Shown one piece after another: positions 43,195 through 51,877 of a DNA stretch of 64,000 bases; position 1 is the first letter of the stretch; each line of letters opens with the position of its first letter. Position numbers and translations under genes: made by a program. The notes beneath the pieces were generated by a model. The model saw only the letters and a program-made list of their open reading frames with translations, was not told the DNA's origin and did not search any database. Source of the stretch: Prevotella sp. UBA2809 (GTDB lineage: Bacteria; Bacteroidota; Bacteroidia; Bacteroidales; Bacteroidaceae). Where the stretch lies: positions 39,124-103,123 of the forward strand of contig DEHD01000039.1 in assembly GCA_002351725.1 (NCBI GenBank). Direction: 5' to 3'.

Positions 43195-43220
43195 CAGAAA
43201 CCGATAAAATAATAAAAATT

Positions 43221-45596
43221 ATGAGGAATTACCTACTATTATCAGCTTTGCTATGTCAGATGGCAATGGCACAGGAACAGGCTCCAATGGTGCTACAATA
43301 TGACAAGCCTGCCACTTATTTCGAAGAATCGCTACCTATCGGAAACGGTAAGCTGGGAGCGCTCGTATATGGCGGAACTGATGATAATATTATCTATCTT
43401 AACGACATCACGCTGTGGACAGGAAAACCTGTCGACCGCAATCTTGATGCCGATGCCCACAAATGGATACCTGCAATTCGCGAAGCACTGTTCAACGAAG
43501 ATTACAAGTTGGCCGACTCACTTCAGTTGCACGTTCAGGGCCCTAACTCACAGTACTATCAGCCACTTGGCACTCTACATATCAAGGACTTAGGAATTGG
43601 TGAGATTACCAAATACCAGCGAACACTCGATATCGACTCTGCTATAGTACGTGACAGGTATAAACGAAACGGCAAACTGATAACAAGAGAGTACTTCGCA
43701 TCTAACCCCGACAAGTTGATTGCCATCCGTTTGCGTGGCGACATCAACTGTCAGATAGCTCTTACAGCCCAGGTGCCTCATCAGGTTAAAAGCACACTGG
43801 GACAGCTAACCATGACCGGACATGCCACAGGCAATCCACAGGAGAGCACTCACTTCTGCACTATGATAAGTGTAAAGACCGATGGCGAAATGGCTGCCAG
43901 CGACTCTTCGCTTACAATCAACAAGGCAAAAGAGGCTATTATCTACATCGTCAACGAGACCAGCTTTAACGGTTTCGACAAGCATCCTGTACGAGAGGGC
44001 GCCAACTATCTGGAGATGGTGACCAACGATATATGGCACACTCAGAACATGACATTCGATGAGTTCTATGCCCGCCATCTGGCTGACTACAAGTCAATCT
44101 ACGATCGTGTAAAGATTTGTCTGAACAAGGAGGGCCGCAATCCTAACGACCTGCCAGGAGCCAAGGAACGCAGACTTACCGACCAGCTGCTGCTCGACTA
44201 TACCAACGGCAACGACCAGACCCCATATCTTGAGGAGCTGTACTTCCAGTTCGGACGCTATCTGCTCATATCATCATCACGCACCAAGAATGTTCCAGCC
44301 AATCTGCAGGGACTTTGGGCACCACAACTTTGGTCGCCTTGGCGCGGAAACTATACGGTAAACATCAATCTTGAAGAGAACTACTGGCCTGCATTCGTAG
44401 CAAATATGGCTGAGATGGCAGAGCCTCTCGACGGATTCATTACTGGTCTTGCTGCCAACGGAAAGTACACCGCAAAGAACTATTATAACATTACCGAAGG
44501 CTGGTGCTCAAGCCACAACAGCGACATCTGGGCTATGACCAATCCTGTGGGCGAGAAGAACGAGAGTCCAGAGTGGTCAAACTGGAACCTTGGTGGAGCA
44601 TGGCTTGTAAACACACTTTGGGAGCGCTATCAGTTTACTCAGGACAAGGAGTATCTTAAGAATACTGCTTATCCGCTGATGAAGGGTGCTGCCCAGTTCT
44701 GTCTGCGTTGGCTCATCGACAACCCCAAACAGCCAGGCGAGTTGATTACAGCCCCAAGTACATCGCCCGAGAACGAGTATAAGACAGACAAGGGCTATCA
44801 CGGTACAACATGCTATGGCGGTACTGCCGACTTGGCTATCATACGCGAACTGTTTATCAACACCATCGCTGCTGGTAAGATTCTCGGACAGAAGAATAAA
44901 GAGATGGAGCAGGCCTTGGCCAAGCTGCACCCCTACACCATCGGCCATATGGGCGACCTGAACGAGTGGTACTACGACTGGGACGACTGGGATTTCCAGC
45001 ATCGCCACCAGAGTCACCTCATCGGGCTCTATCCTGGCAATCATCTTACTGATGCCACCTTGCAAAAGGCTGCAGAACGTTCTTTGGAGATAAAGGGCGA
45101 CAAGACCACTGGTTGGAGCACAGGTTGGCGTATAAACCTCTGGGCTCGTCTGCATAACCCCAAGCAGGCTTATCATATCTACCAGAAACTGCTCACGCCT
45201 ATCGCTCCTCGCGGTTCAAAGAAACACAACTGGAAGGAGTGGCACAAGGGAGGCGGCACATATCCAAACCTGTTCGATGCTCACCCACCATTCCAGATTG
45301 ACGGAAACTTTGGTGGCACAGCTGGTGTGTGTGAGATGCTGATGCAGTCGACATTAAAGAACAATCAGGCTGTCATAGAGCTTATGCCAGCAGTACCTGA
45401 GGCATGGAAAGAGGGCCACGTGAGCGGACTTTGTGCTCGTGGCGGATACGAGGTAAGCTTTGAATGGAAAGATGGTTATGTGCGCAATTGTACCATCAAA
45501 GCCAAGAAGGCAGGAACCATCACCTTATTATATAATGGTCAGCAGAAGACTGTTAAGTTCAAGGCAGGACAAACTCAGAACATTAAGACATGGTAA
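43221..45596 (+). CDS. Glycoside hydrolase family 95 (alpha-L-fucosidase type)
   Basis: 791 residues from ATG 43221 with signal peptide MRNYLLLSALLCQMAMA. GH95 landmarks: ESLPIGNGKLGALVYGG at the start, VNINLEENYWPAFVANMAE (the Asn pair that activates water), HMGDLNEWYYDWDD (Glu region) and PPFQIDGNFGGTAGVCEML (catalytic Asp). The family inverts alpha-1,2-L-fucosides, some members alpha-L-galactosides. The (alpha/alpha)6 barrel is flanked by beta domains. Periplasmic. The AraC gene overlaps its end by 7 nt. Confidence 0.93.
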   Translation: MRNYLLLSALLCQMAMAQEQAPMVLQYDKPATYFEESLPIGNGKLGALVYGGTDDNIIYLNDITLWTGKPVDRNLDADAHKWIPAIREALFNEDYKLADSLQLHVQGPNSQYYQPLGTLHIKDLGIGEITKYQRTLDIDSAIVRDRYKRNGKLITREYFASNPDKLIAIRLRGDINCQIALTAQVPHQVKSTLGQLTMTGHATGNPQESTHFCTMISVKTDGEMAASDSSLTINKAKEAIIYIVNETSFNGFDKHPVREGANYLEMVTNDIWHTQNMTFDEFYARHLADYKSIYDRVKICLNKEGRNPNDLPGAKERRLTDQLLLDYTNGNDQTPYLEELYFQFGRYLLISSSRTKNVPANLQGLWAPQLWSPWRGNYTVNINLEENYWPAFVANMAEMAEPLDGFITGLAANGKYTAKNYYNITEGWCSSHNSDIWAMTNPVGEKNESPEWSNWNLGGAWLVNTLWERYQFTQDKEYLKNTAYPLMKGAAQFCLRWLIDNPKQPGELITAPSTSPENEYKTDKGYHGTTCYGGTADLAIIRELFINTIAAGKILGQKNKEMEQALAKLHPYTIGHMGDLNEWYYDWDDWDFQHRHQSHLIGLYPGNHLTDATLQKAAERSLEIKGDKTTGWSTGWRINLWARLHNPKQAYHIYQKLLTPIAPRGSKKHNWKEWHKGGGTYPNLFDAHPPFQIDGNFGGTAGVCEMLMQSTLKNNQAVIELMPAVPEAWKEGHVSGLCARGGYEVSFEWKDGYVRNCTIKAKKAGTITLLYNGQQKTVKFKAGQTQNIKTW

Positions 45597-46474
45597 AGAA
45601 ACAAAAGACATTGATACTCGATTCCGACCTCTCCAAGGCGCAAGCCTGGGAAGGCTCGGTATCGCTTGATAACGATCTGATGCTGTCAGACTGTATCAAC
45701 AAGGCTCCCATGCCACAAGACCCGCGAAAGATGACATTCATCCTGATAGGTCTCTGCACCAAAGGCCAGCTACGATACCGCATAGATGGCAAAGAGCTGG
45801 TTATTAATGAAGGCGACATACTGATAGTAAGCGAGCACCAGGTGATAGACGAATACAAGCCATCGCCAGACATGGAAGGGCTATGTATAATGATGAGCGT
45901 AAACTTCTTCCACGAGATTATCAAGTCTGTTCACGATGTAAGTTCGCTCTTTGTCTTTGCCCGCACTCAACCTGTATTGAAACTTGAGCAGAGAGAGTGT
46001 GATGTGTTTAAAGAGTTCTTCTATGTTATCAAGAAGAAGATTAGCGACACGAACAATCACTTCCGCAAGGATCTGGTCCGAACACTGCTGTTGGCAATGT
46101 TCTACGATGTTGGTAACATAATCTATAGGGTTAGGAACTTTGACAAGATACAGATTACGTCAGAGAAACTGTTTACTCGATTCTTGCGAATGGTACAGAC
46201 AAACTGCAAGCGCGAACGTCGCGTCAGCTGGTATGCCCGACAGCTCAGCATATCGCCCAAGTACCTGTCGCTGGTGGTAAAGCAAATAAGCGGACGTACA
46301 GCCCTTGAGTGGATTGAGAACTATGTAACTATGGAGTTGCGAGTTGCACTTAAGAACTCAACAAAGTCGATTAAGGAGATAGCTGAGGACATGAACTTCC
46401 CCAACCAGAGTTTCTTAGGTAAATACTTTAAGGAACATGTGGGCATGACACCCTCAGAATACAGGAAATCATAG
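45590..46474 (+). CDS. AraC family transcriptional regulator
   Basis: 294 residues: a cupin-like N-terminal sensor (to ~165, IDGKELVINEGDILIVSEH) and a C-terminal double helix-turn-helix with ARQLSISPKYLSLVVKQISG and IKEIAEDMNFPNQSFLGKYFKEHVGMTPSEYRK. Start overlaps the GH95 stop (ATGGTAA), so both are translated together. It may control GH95 or the ptb operon in response to a sugar; this is inference from position. Tail to tail with DUF3109, sharing 6 bp. Confidence 0.93.
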   Translation: MVKKQKTLILDSDLSKAQAWEGSVSLDNDLMLSDCINKAPMPQDPRKMTFILIGLCTKGQLRYRIDGKELVINEGDILIVSEHQVIDEYKPSPDMEGLCIMMSVNFFHEIIKSVHDVSSLFVFARTQPVLKLEQRECDVFKEFFYVIKKKISDTNNHFRKDLVRTLLLAMFYDVGNIIYRVRNFDKIQITSEKLFTRFLRMVQTNCKRERRVSWYARQLSISPKYLSLVVKQISGRTALEWIENYVTMELRVALKNSTKSIKEIAEDMNFPNQSFLGKYFKEHVGMTPSEYRKS

Positions 46475-47101
46475 GTAGCCTTGCTTCTTCAGCTCGTCTA
46501 CCATATCCAACAATTCCTGATACCACGCTTCGCCAAATCTGCGGATAAGCGGATCGCGAAGGAACTGATAAAGTAGGAGATTCTCCTGGATACCTTTAGC
46601 GATGGCCATCTTGCATACACTCCAACGGTTGTAGTTAAGTCCAACCAGACCATCGCCAAGTTTCTTTTCGCGAATAGGATATAAAGCACAGCTAATAGGC
46701 TTGCAGAAATGGGATTTTCCTGCTCTGTAAGCCTTTTCTAATGCACACAGACAGCAGTTCTTAATTGGCAGATGGGTATTCCAGTCCTCAATGTCGCCAT
46801 AATATGTAAACACGCAGTCCTTACCACCAACAATACTTGTTACCAAATCGCCTTCTTTATCGGTATATGCAACACCCTGCTTGTCGATAACAGCCTGAGC
46901 CGAAGCTGATAGGTCGTCCCATACAGTATCAACACTCTCTTCAATCTCAGCTATTTCCTCCATCGTCACAGGAGCTCCAGCATCGCCTTCAACACAGCAT
47001 TCGCCTTTGCAAACGCTAAGATCACAACAAAACTTCTCCGTCAGGATTTCCGACGAGAGCAACACATCGCCTACTTGTATGATTGGGGGAATTGTATTCA
47101 A
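46469..47101 (-). CDS. DUF3109 family Cys-rich protein
   Basis: 210 residues with no signal peptide. Cys clusters: FCCDLSVCKGECCVEGDAG near residue 25, then CVFTYYGD, KNCCLCALEKAYRAGKSHFCKPISCALYPIRE and SVCKMA. The pattern resembles YkgJ-type Fe-S or zinc binding proteins and matches my memory of DUF3109 in Bacteroidetes. Function unknown. Last gene of the gpmI-HD-ung-DUF3109 run. Confidence 0.82.
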   Translation of the reverse strand: MNTIPPIIQVGDVLLSSEILTEKFCCDLSVCKGECCVEGDAGAPVTMEEIAEIEESVDTVWDDLSASAQAVIDKQGVAYTDKEGDLVTSIVGGKDCVFTYYGDIEDWNTHLPIKNCCLCALEKAYRAGKSHFCKPISCALYPIREKKLGDGLVGLNYNRWSVCKMAIAKGIQENLLLYQFLRDPLIRRFGEAWYQELLDMVDELKKQGYL

Positions 47102-47133
47102 ATTAGAATTGAGATTTTAGAATTAAGAGATAA

Positions 47134-47799
47134 TTACCACTGGATGGGCGACATACCGTTTTGTTCCAGATAGGCATTACAGCGCGAGAATTGGTGCTGA
47201 CCGAACCATCCACCACGATTAGCACTTAGTGGCGATGGATGAACCGACTCAAGAACAAGATTACGATTCTTGTCAATCATATATGCTTTGCTACGGGCAT
47301 ATCCTCCCCAAAGCATATATACCAGATGTTCGCGATTGGCTGCAAGAGCCAGGATGGCAGCATCGGTAAACTTCTGCCAACCTAATGCCGAGTGGCTATT
47401 AGCCTGATGGGCACGAACGGTGAGCGATGCATTGAGAAGCAGTACACCTTGCTCAGCCCAACGGGTAAGATTGCCCGATGTAGGAATTTCCTTGCCCAAA
47501 TCAGCCTGTATCTCTTTAAAGATATTCTGTAGCGATGGCGGGAACTGTATGCCGTCCTGTACCGAGAAACTCAGTCCGTGGGCCTGTCCCGGCTCATGAT
47601 ACGGGTCTTGACCAATGATAACAACCTTAACCTTATCAAACGGGCACAGGTTAAAGGCATTGAAAATCAGCTTACCTGGAGGATAGCAGGTTGTAGTCTG
47701 ATACTCCTGTCGCACAGCAGTAGTGAGTTGCGAAAAGTAAGGTTTATCAAACTCGTTCTGCAAATACTGCTTCCACGATTCTTCTATCTGTACGTTCAT
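47134..47799 (-). CDS. ung: Uracil-DNA glycosylase, family 1
   Basis: 221 residues. VVIIGQDPYHEPGQAHGLSF holds the water-activating D65, VLLLNASLTV and WGGYARSK follow, and ESVHPSPLSANRGGWFG is the DNA minor groove loop with the catalytic His. It removes uracil from DNA. Overlaps the HD gene by 4 nt. Confidence 0.97.
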   Translation of the reverse strand: MNVQIEESWKQYLQNEFDKPYFSQLTTAVRQEYQTTTCYPPGKLIFNAFNLCPFDKVKVVIIGQDPYHEPGQAHGLSFSVQDGIQFPPSLQNIFKEIQADLGKEIPTSGNLTRWAEQGVLLLNASLTVRAHQANSHSALGWQKFTDAAILALAANREHLVYMLWGGYARSKAYMIDKNRNLVLESVHPSPLSANRGGWFGQHQFSRCNAYLEQNGMSPIQW

Positions 47800-48404
47800 A
47801 ACTGTTTAAAGATCTCGTCAATCATTACTTGCGGAAGAATCTTTCGTGGATCATCACTATGAGGATTAATTGACTCCAGGAAATGAGGAAGCTCGTTCTT
47901 ATACACTTCCTTCATGTGATTATTTATTCTGTTCGACATCGAACACGAATAGGTGATGTTGGCCAGGCGATCGGCCAGTTTAAGGAACGGAGCGTATGGT
48001 GTCTCACGAATGCCTGCATAATAGCGGTCATTGCTTCTTTCTGCACGTGTCCTACCCTTCTCGTTTGTCAGTGCATACACCATCTCAGCAGCCATATAGG
48101 CCTGCTCGTCGTTCATAAAGAGAGACGCGCCTTTCTTAACATCATTATATGTCATACGCGCATCCTCGATACTATCGTGATAGAATGCGCCAAATAACAA
48201 CGGCAGGACATCAGCCTCCTGCTGGCAGACCAGGTGTCCGTATTTCAACACCAAGTCTGCCACCATGTCGAGGTGAACACTATATGGATGATTCTCGTCG
48301 TAACGCTGGTTTACACTATCATGAAGCATGTGAGCATGCTCCCTTATCTCTTCGATAGTATCCGAGTATTTCTCCAGATAGTTCTGATAGTCCTGCTGTG
48401 TCAT
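47796..48404 (-). CDS. HD domain phosphohydrolase
   Basis: 202 residues. HPYSVHLDMVADLVL provides the first His, FGAFYHDSIEDARMTY the HD pair, and APFLKLADRLANITYS the late Asp motif, the arrangement of (p)ppGpp hydrolase-like and YfbR-like HD proteins. There is no synthetase or TGS domain, so it could be a small alarmone or nucleotide hydrolase. Substrate unknown. Between gpmI (10-nt gap) and ung (4-nt overlap). Confidence 0.8.
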   Translation of the reverse strand: MTQQDYQNYLEKYSDTIEEIREHAHMLHDSVNQRYDENHPYSVHLDMVADLVLKYGHLVCQQEADVLPLLFGAFYHDSIEDARMTYNDVKKGASLFMNDEQAYMAAEMVYALTNEKGRTRAERSNDRYYAGIRETPYAPFLKLADRLANITYSCSMSNRINNHMKEVYKNELPHFLESINPHSDDPRKILPQVMIDEIFKQL

Positions 48405-48414
48405 AATCTTATTC

Positions 48415-49935
48415 TTAGTCCTGAATCAGGTTCTCACCAGTCATGTCTGCAGGCTGCTCCAGACCCATAATGTGGAGAATTGAAGGAGCAACGTCAGCCA
48501 GACGACCATCCTTAACAGTAGCCGAATTGTTGTTGGTTACATAGATGAATGGAACTGGGTTCAGTGAGTGAGCTGTGTTAGGAGTACCATCTGGGTTGAT
48601 AGCGTTGTCAGCATTACCATGGTCGGCAATGATGATAGCCTCGTAGTCGTTAGCCTTAGCAGCCTCGATTACATCCTTCACGCAGTTGTCAACAGCCCAT
48701 ACAGCCTTAGCGATAGCGTTGTAGATACCTGTGTGACCTACCATATCACCATTAGCAAAGTTAACTACGATGAAGTCGTACTTAGCCTCGTTGATAGCAG
48801 CAACCAGCTTATCCTTAACCTCGAAAGCGCTCATCTCAGGCTTCAGGTCGTAGGTAGCAACCTTCGGACTTGGAACCAGGATACGATCCTCACCCTCGTA
48901 TGGAGCCTCACGACCACCATTGAAGAAGAATGTTACGTGAGCATACTTCTCAGTCTCAGCAGTGTGCAGCTGCTTCTTGCCCTGCTTGCTCAGATACTCG
49001 CCCAGAGTGTTCTCAACGTTCTCCTTAGGGAACAGGATGTTAACACCCTTGAAGTTTGCATCGTATGGAGTCATGCAGTAGTACTGCAGACCAGGGATAG
49101 TCTTCATGCCCTGCTCTGGCATATCCTCCTGAGTCAGTGCGATGGTCATCTCCTTAGCACGGTCGTTACGGAAGTTGATGAAGATAACAACATCACCCTC
49201 TTCTACGCAACCGTTAACTGCTGCATTGTGGATTGGCTTGATGAACTCATCGGTAACGCCCTCGTCATAGCTCTCCTGCATAGCAGCAACCATATCAGTG
49301 CTCTGCTTACCAGTACCGTTTACAATCAGGTCGTACCCCTCTTTTACGCGCTCCCAACGCTTATCGCGGTCCATAGCGTAGAAACGACCTACGATGCTTG
49401 CGATAGCAGCCTCATTGTCGGCACATACCTTTGAAACCTGCTCGATGAAGCCCTTACCGCTCTTTGGGTCGGTATCACGACCGTCCATAAAGCAATGAAC
49501 AAACACCTGATTCTTCAGACCGTAAGCCTTACCAATCTCGATGAGCTTAAAGAGGTGATCGAGTGAAGAGTGTACACCACCGTCAGAAGTCAGACCCATG
49601 AGGTGCAGCTTCTTATTGTTCTCCTTAGCGTATGTGTATGCAGCCTTTACCTGAGGATTCTCCATGATAGAGCCGTCCTTGCAGGCGCGGTTAATCTTAA
49701 CAAGGTCCTGATAAACGATGCGACCAGCACCGATATTGAGGTGACCTACCTCAGAGTTACCCATCTGTCCGTCGGGCAGACCAACATCTTCACCAGATGC
49801 CATCAGCTGAGAATGAGCTGAAGTAGCTGTCAACAGATCGAGGTAAGGAGTTGGAGTATTGAAGATAACATCACCCTTACCATGCTTACCGATTCCCCAT
49901 CCATCGAGAATCATCAAAAGTGCTTTCTTTGCCAT
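48415..49935 (-). CDS. gpmI: 2,3-bisphosphoglycerate-independent phosphoglycerate mutase
   Basis: 506 residues, alkaline phosphatase superfamily. LLMILDGWGIG gives the first metal ligand (D11), GQMGNSEVGHLNIGAGR carries the phosphoserine (S61), HCFMDGRDTDPKSG and NFANGDMVGHTG and IIADHGNADN provide further metal ligands. Needs Mn2+ and interconverts 3- and 2-phosphoglycerate. First gene of its operon. Confidence 0.97.
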   Translation of the reverse strand: MAKKALLMILDGWGIGKHGKGDVIFNTPTPYLDLLTATSAHSQLMASGEDVGLPDGQMGNSEVGHLNIGAGRIVYQDLVKINRACKDGSIMENPQVKAAYTYAKENNKKLHLMGLTSDGGVHSSLDHLFKLIEIGKAYGLKNQVFVHCFMDGRDTDPKSGKGFIEQVSKVCADNEAAIASIVGRFYAMDRDKRWERVKEGYDLIVNGTGKQSTDMVAAMQESYDEGVTDEFIKPIHNAAVNGCVEEGDVVIFINFRNDRAKEMTIALTQEDMPEQGMKTIPGLQYYCMTPYDANFKGVNILFPKENVENTLGEYLSKQGKKQLHTAETEKYAHVTFFFNGGREAPYEGEDRILVPSPKVATYDLKPEMSAFEVKDKLVAAINEAKYDFIVVNFANGDMVGHTGIYNAIAKAVWAVDNCVKDVIEAAKANDYEAIIIADHGNADNAINPDGTPNTAHSLNPVPFIYVTNNNSATVKDGRLADVAPSILHIMGLEQPADMTGENLIQD

Positions 49936-49952
49936 AATCTTATTACTAATTT

Positions 49953-49964
49953 AAACGTACGTTT
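49953..49964. promoter_or_regulatory. 12-bp palindrome in the gpmI leader
   Basis: AAACGTACGTTT is perfectly self-complementary and lies between the -7 box and the gpmI start codon. It could be a repressor site or chance. Confidence 0.3.
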
Positions 49965-49977
49965 CTATTTTGCGCTG

Positions 49978-49985
49978 CAAAGATA
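49978..49985 (-). promoter_or_regulatory. -7 box of gpmI operon
   Basis: CAAAGATA, i.e. TATCTTTG on the minus strand, 42 nt upstream of the gpmI start and 15 nt after the rnhB stop. It separates the gpmI run from the rimP-rnhB superoperon. Confidence 0.65.
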
Positions 49986-50000
49986 CAAAAATATTTTGTA

Positions 50001-50627
50001 TCATTCACCAAAATCTATACTTAATTGTCCATCACCCAGCAGATTATAACTTTTTCTGTGATAGGGTGTGATACCAAATTGTTTTATTGCCTCACGATGC
50101 TTTTTCGTGGGGTAGCCCTTGTTCGAGAGCCAGTCGTATTGAGGGTATTCCTTGGCTAGCTCGTTCATATAGTCATCACGATAGGTCTTAGCAAGAATGC
50201 TGGCAGCAGCTATGGCCAGATATTTGCCATCACCCTTAACTATCGTGGTAGAAGGCAGTGCTTTGCCATCAGCGGGATCCTTGTAGGGCTTAAAACGATT
50301 CCCATCTACGATGATAGCCTCTGGACGAACCTTGAGTTGGTCAAGGGCGCGATGCATCGCTAATATCGAGGCGTTCAGAATGTTAATCTTGTCAATTTCT
50401 TCAGGTGTAACAATGCCTACAGCCCATGCCACAGCATCTCGCTCGATAATCTCACGCAGCTGATAGCGCTTCTTCTCAGAGAGCTGCTTCGAGTCGTTGA
50501 GCAACTCGTTCTGATAACCTTCTGGCAGGATAACAGCGGCAGCATAGACGCTACCTGCCAAGCAGCCACGACCAGCTTCGTCACAGCCTGCTTCTATCTT
50601 GCCTTCGTAGTATTTATTGAGTAGCAT
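50001..50627 (-). CDS. rnhB: Ribonuclease HII
   Basis: 208 residues. EAGCDEAGRGCLAG has catalytic D16 and E17, with the third Asp in AIIVDGNRF and further SILAKTYRDDYM and YPQYDWLSNKGYPTKKH. It cleaves RNA in RNA-DNA hybrids, including single ribonucleotides. Three nt after sufS, the last gene of the superoperon. Confidence 0.97.
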   Translation of the reverse strand: MLLNKYYEGKIEAGCDEAGRGCLAGSVYAAAVILPEGYQNELLNDSKQLSEKKRYQLREIIERDAVAWAVGIVTPEEIDKINILNASILAMHRALDQLKVRPEAIIVDGNRFKPYKDPADGKALPSTTIVKGDGKYLAIAAASILAKTYRDDYMNELAKEYPQYDWLSNKGYPTKKHREAIKQFGITPYHRKSYNLLGDGQLSIDFGE

Positions 50628-50630
50628 AAC

Positions 50631-51851
50631 TTAAAACATTTGCGATACTCGGCGGATACCAACCACGAGAGCGTCAATCTCTTCCTTGGTGTTGTAGAGA
50701 GCAAACGATGCGCGAACAGTGCCGCTGATACTGAGGCGATCCATCAAAGGCTGAGCACAATGGTGACCAGTACGGACAGCAATACCGAGTCGGTCAAGCA
50801 GGGTGCCCATATCCAAGTGGTGGATATTGCCAACATTGAAGCTTACCACTGCGTCCTTTTTCGAAGCATCCATCGGACCGTAGATTTTCATGCCATCTAT
50901 GGTTTGGAGCTGCTCCATGCAGTATCGGGTAAGCTCTTGCTCGTGCTGCTGGATAGCATTAAAACCAATAGCATCGATGTATTCGATAGCCTTGGCCAGT
51001 CCGTGAGTAGCCACGTAATCAGGGGTACCTGCCTCAAACTTGAATGGCAGGCGCTCAAAAGTAGTCTTCTCCCAAGTAACCTTGTCAATCATCTCGCCAC
51101 CGCCCTGATATGGAGGCAACTTCTCAAGCCACTCTTCCTTACCATAAAGCACGCCAATGCCGGTTGGACCGTACATCTTGTGACCACTGAAAGCAAAGAA
51201 GTCGCAATCCATGGCCTGAACGTCCACTTTGAAATGAGGTGCACTCTGGGCTCCATCAACCAGCACGGGGATACCATGGGCATGAGCTATCTTGATGATT
51301 TCCTCAACAGGATTAATCGTACCCAGCACGTTGCTCACATGAGCCACGCTGATAATCTTGGTACGAGGAGTAATGAGTGATTCCAGTTGGTCGAGACAGA
51401 GGATTCCATCGTCAGTGATAGGAATATGCTTCACCACAATACCGCGCTTCATGGCCTGCAACTGCCACGAAACAATGTTTGAGTGATGCTCCATCTCGGT
51501 AACTATCACCTCGTCGCCCTCCTGCATCTGACTCTCGCAGAATGAGCTGGCTACCAGGTTGATAGCCTCGGTGGTACCACGAGTAAAGATAATCTCCTCT
51601 ATCTTGCGGGCGTTGATAAATCCACGCACTTTCTCTCGTGCTGCCTCATGCAGGTCGGTGGCCTGCTGACTTAGGTAGTGAACGCCACGATGCACGTTGG
51701 CATTAACGTTAAGATACTCGTCCCTCATGGCATCAAGCACCATAAGCGGTTTCTGTGTGGTAGCCGCGTTGTCAAGATAAACCAGCGGCTTCTTGTAAAC
51801 CTCACGAGACAGAATAGGAAAATCTTCCCTGATTTTGTTTATATTAAACAT
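50631..51851 (-). CDS. sufS: Cysteine desulfurase SufS
   Basis: 406 residues, class II PLP enzyme. VYLDNAATTQKP, FTRGTTEAINLVA, HHSNIVSW, VDGAQSAPH, FFAFSGHKMYGPTGIGVLYG (Schiff-base Lys) and RTGHHCAQPLM (persulfide Cys365). It supplies sulfur to the SufBCD scaffold. No sufE or sufU gene is seen in the operon. Its start codon is the third copy of a repeated ATGTTTAA segment (see the repeat at 51844). Confidence 0.97.
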   Translation of the reverse strand: MFNINKIREDFPILSREVYKKPLVYLDNAATTQKPLMVLDAMRDEYLNVNANVHRGVHYLSQQATDLHEAAREKVRGFINARKIEEIIFTRGTTEAINLVASSFCESQMQEGDEVIVTEMEHHSNIVSWQLQAMKRGIVVKHIPITDDGILCLDQLESLITPRTKIISVAHVSNVLGTINPVEEIIKIAHAHGIPVLVDGAQSAPHFKVDVQAMDCDFFAFSGHKMYGPTGIGVLYGKEEWLEKLPPYQGGGEMIDKVTWEKTTFERLPFKFEAGTPDYVATHGLAKAIEYIDAIGFNAIQQHEQELTRYCMEQLQTIDGMKIYGPMDASKKDAVVSFNVGNIHHLDMGTLLDRLGIAVRTGHHCAQPLMDRLSISGTVRASFALYNTKEEIDALVVGIRRVSQMF

Positions 51852-51877
51852 TAAACGTTAAACATTAAACATTATTA
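51844..51877 (-). repeat. Repeated start region between sufD and sufS
   Basis: On the minus strand ATGTTTAA occurs three times in close succession. The first two give four-codon frames reading Met-Phe-Asn-Val then stop; the third opens SufS (Met-Phe-Asn-Ile). This looks like a duplicated start site and could modulate SufS translation. Confidence 0.6.

Noticed and set aside
43188..43220. TTG start for the GH95 gene
   Set aside because: It lies within the -7 box; ATG 43221 gives a proper signal peptide.
48568..49434. 288-aa plus-strand frame in gpmI
   Set aside because: Long only because of the codon bias of gpmI on the opposite strand.
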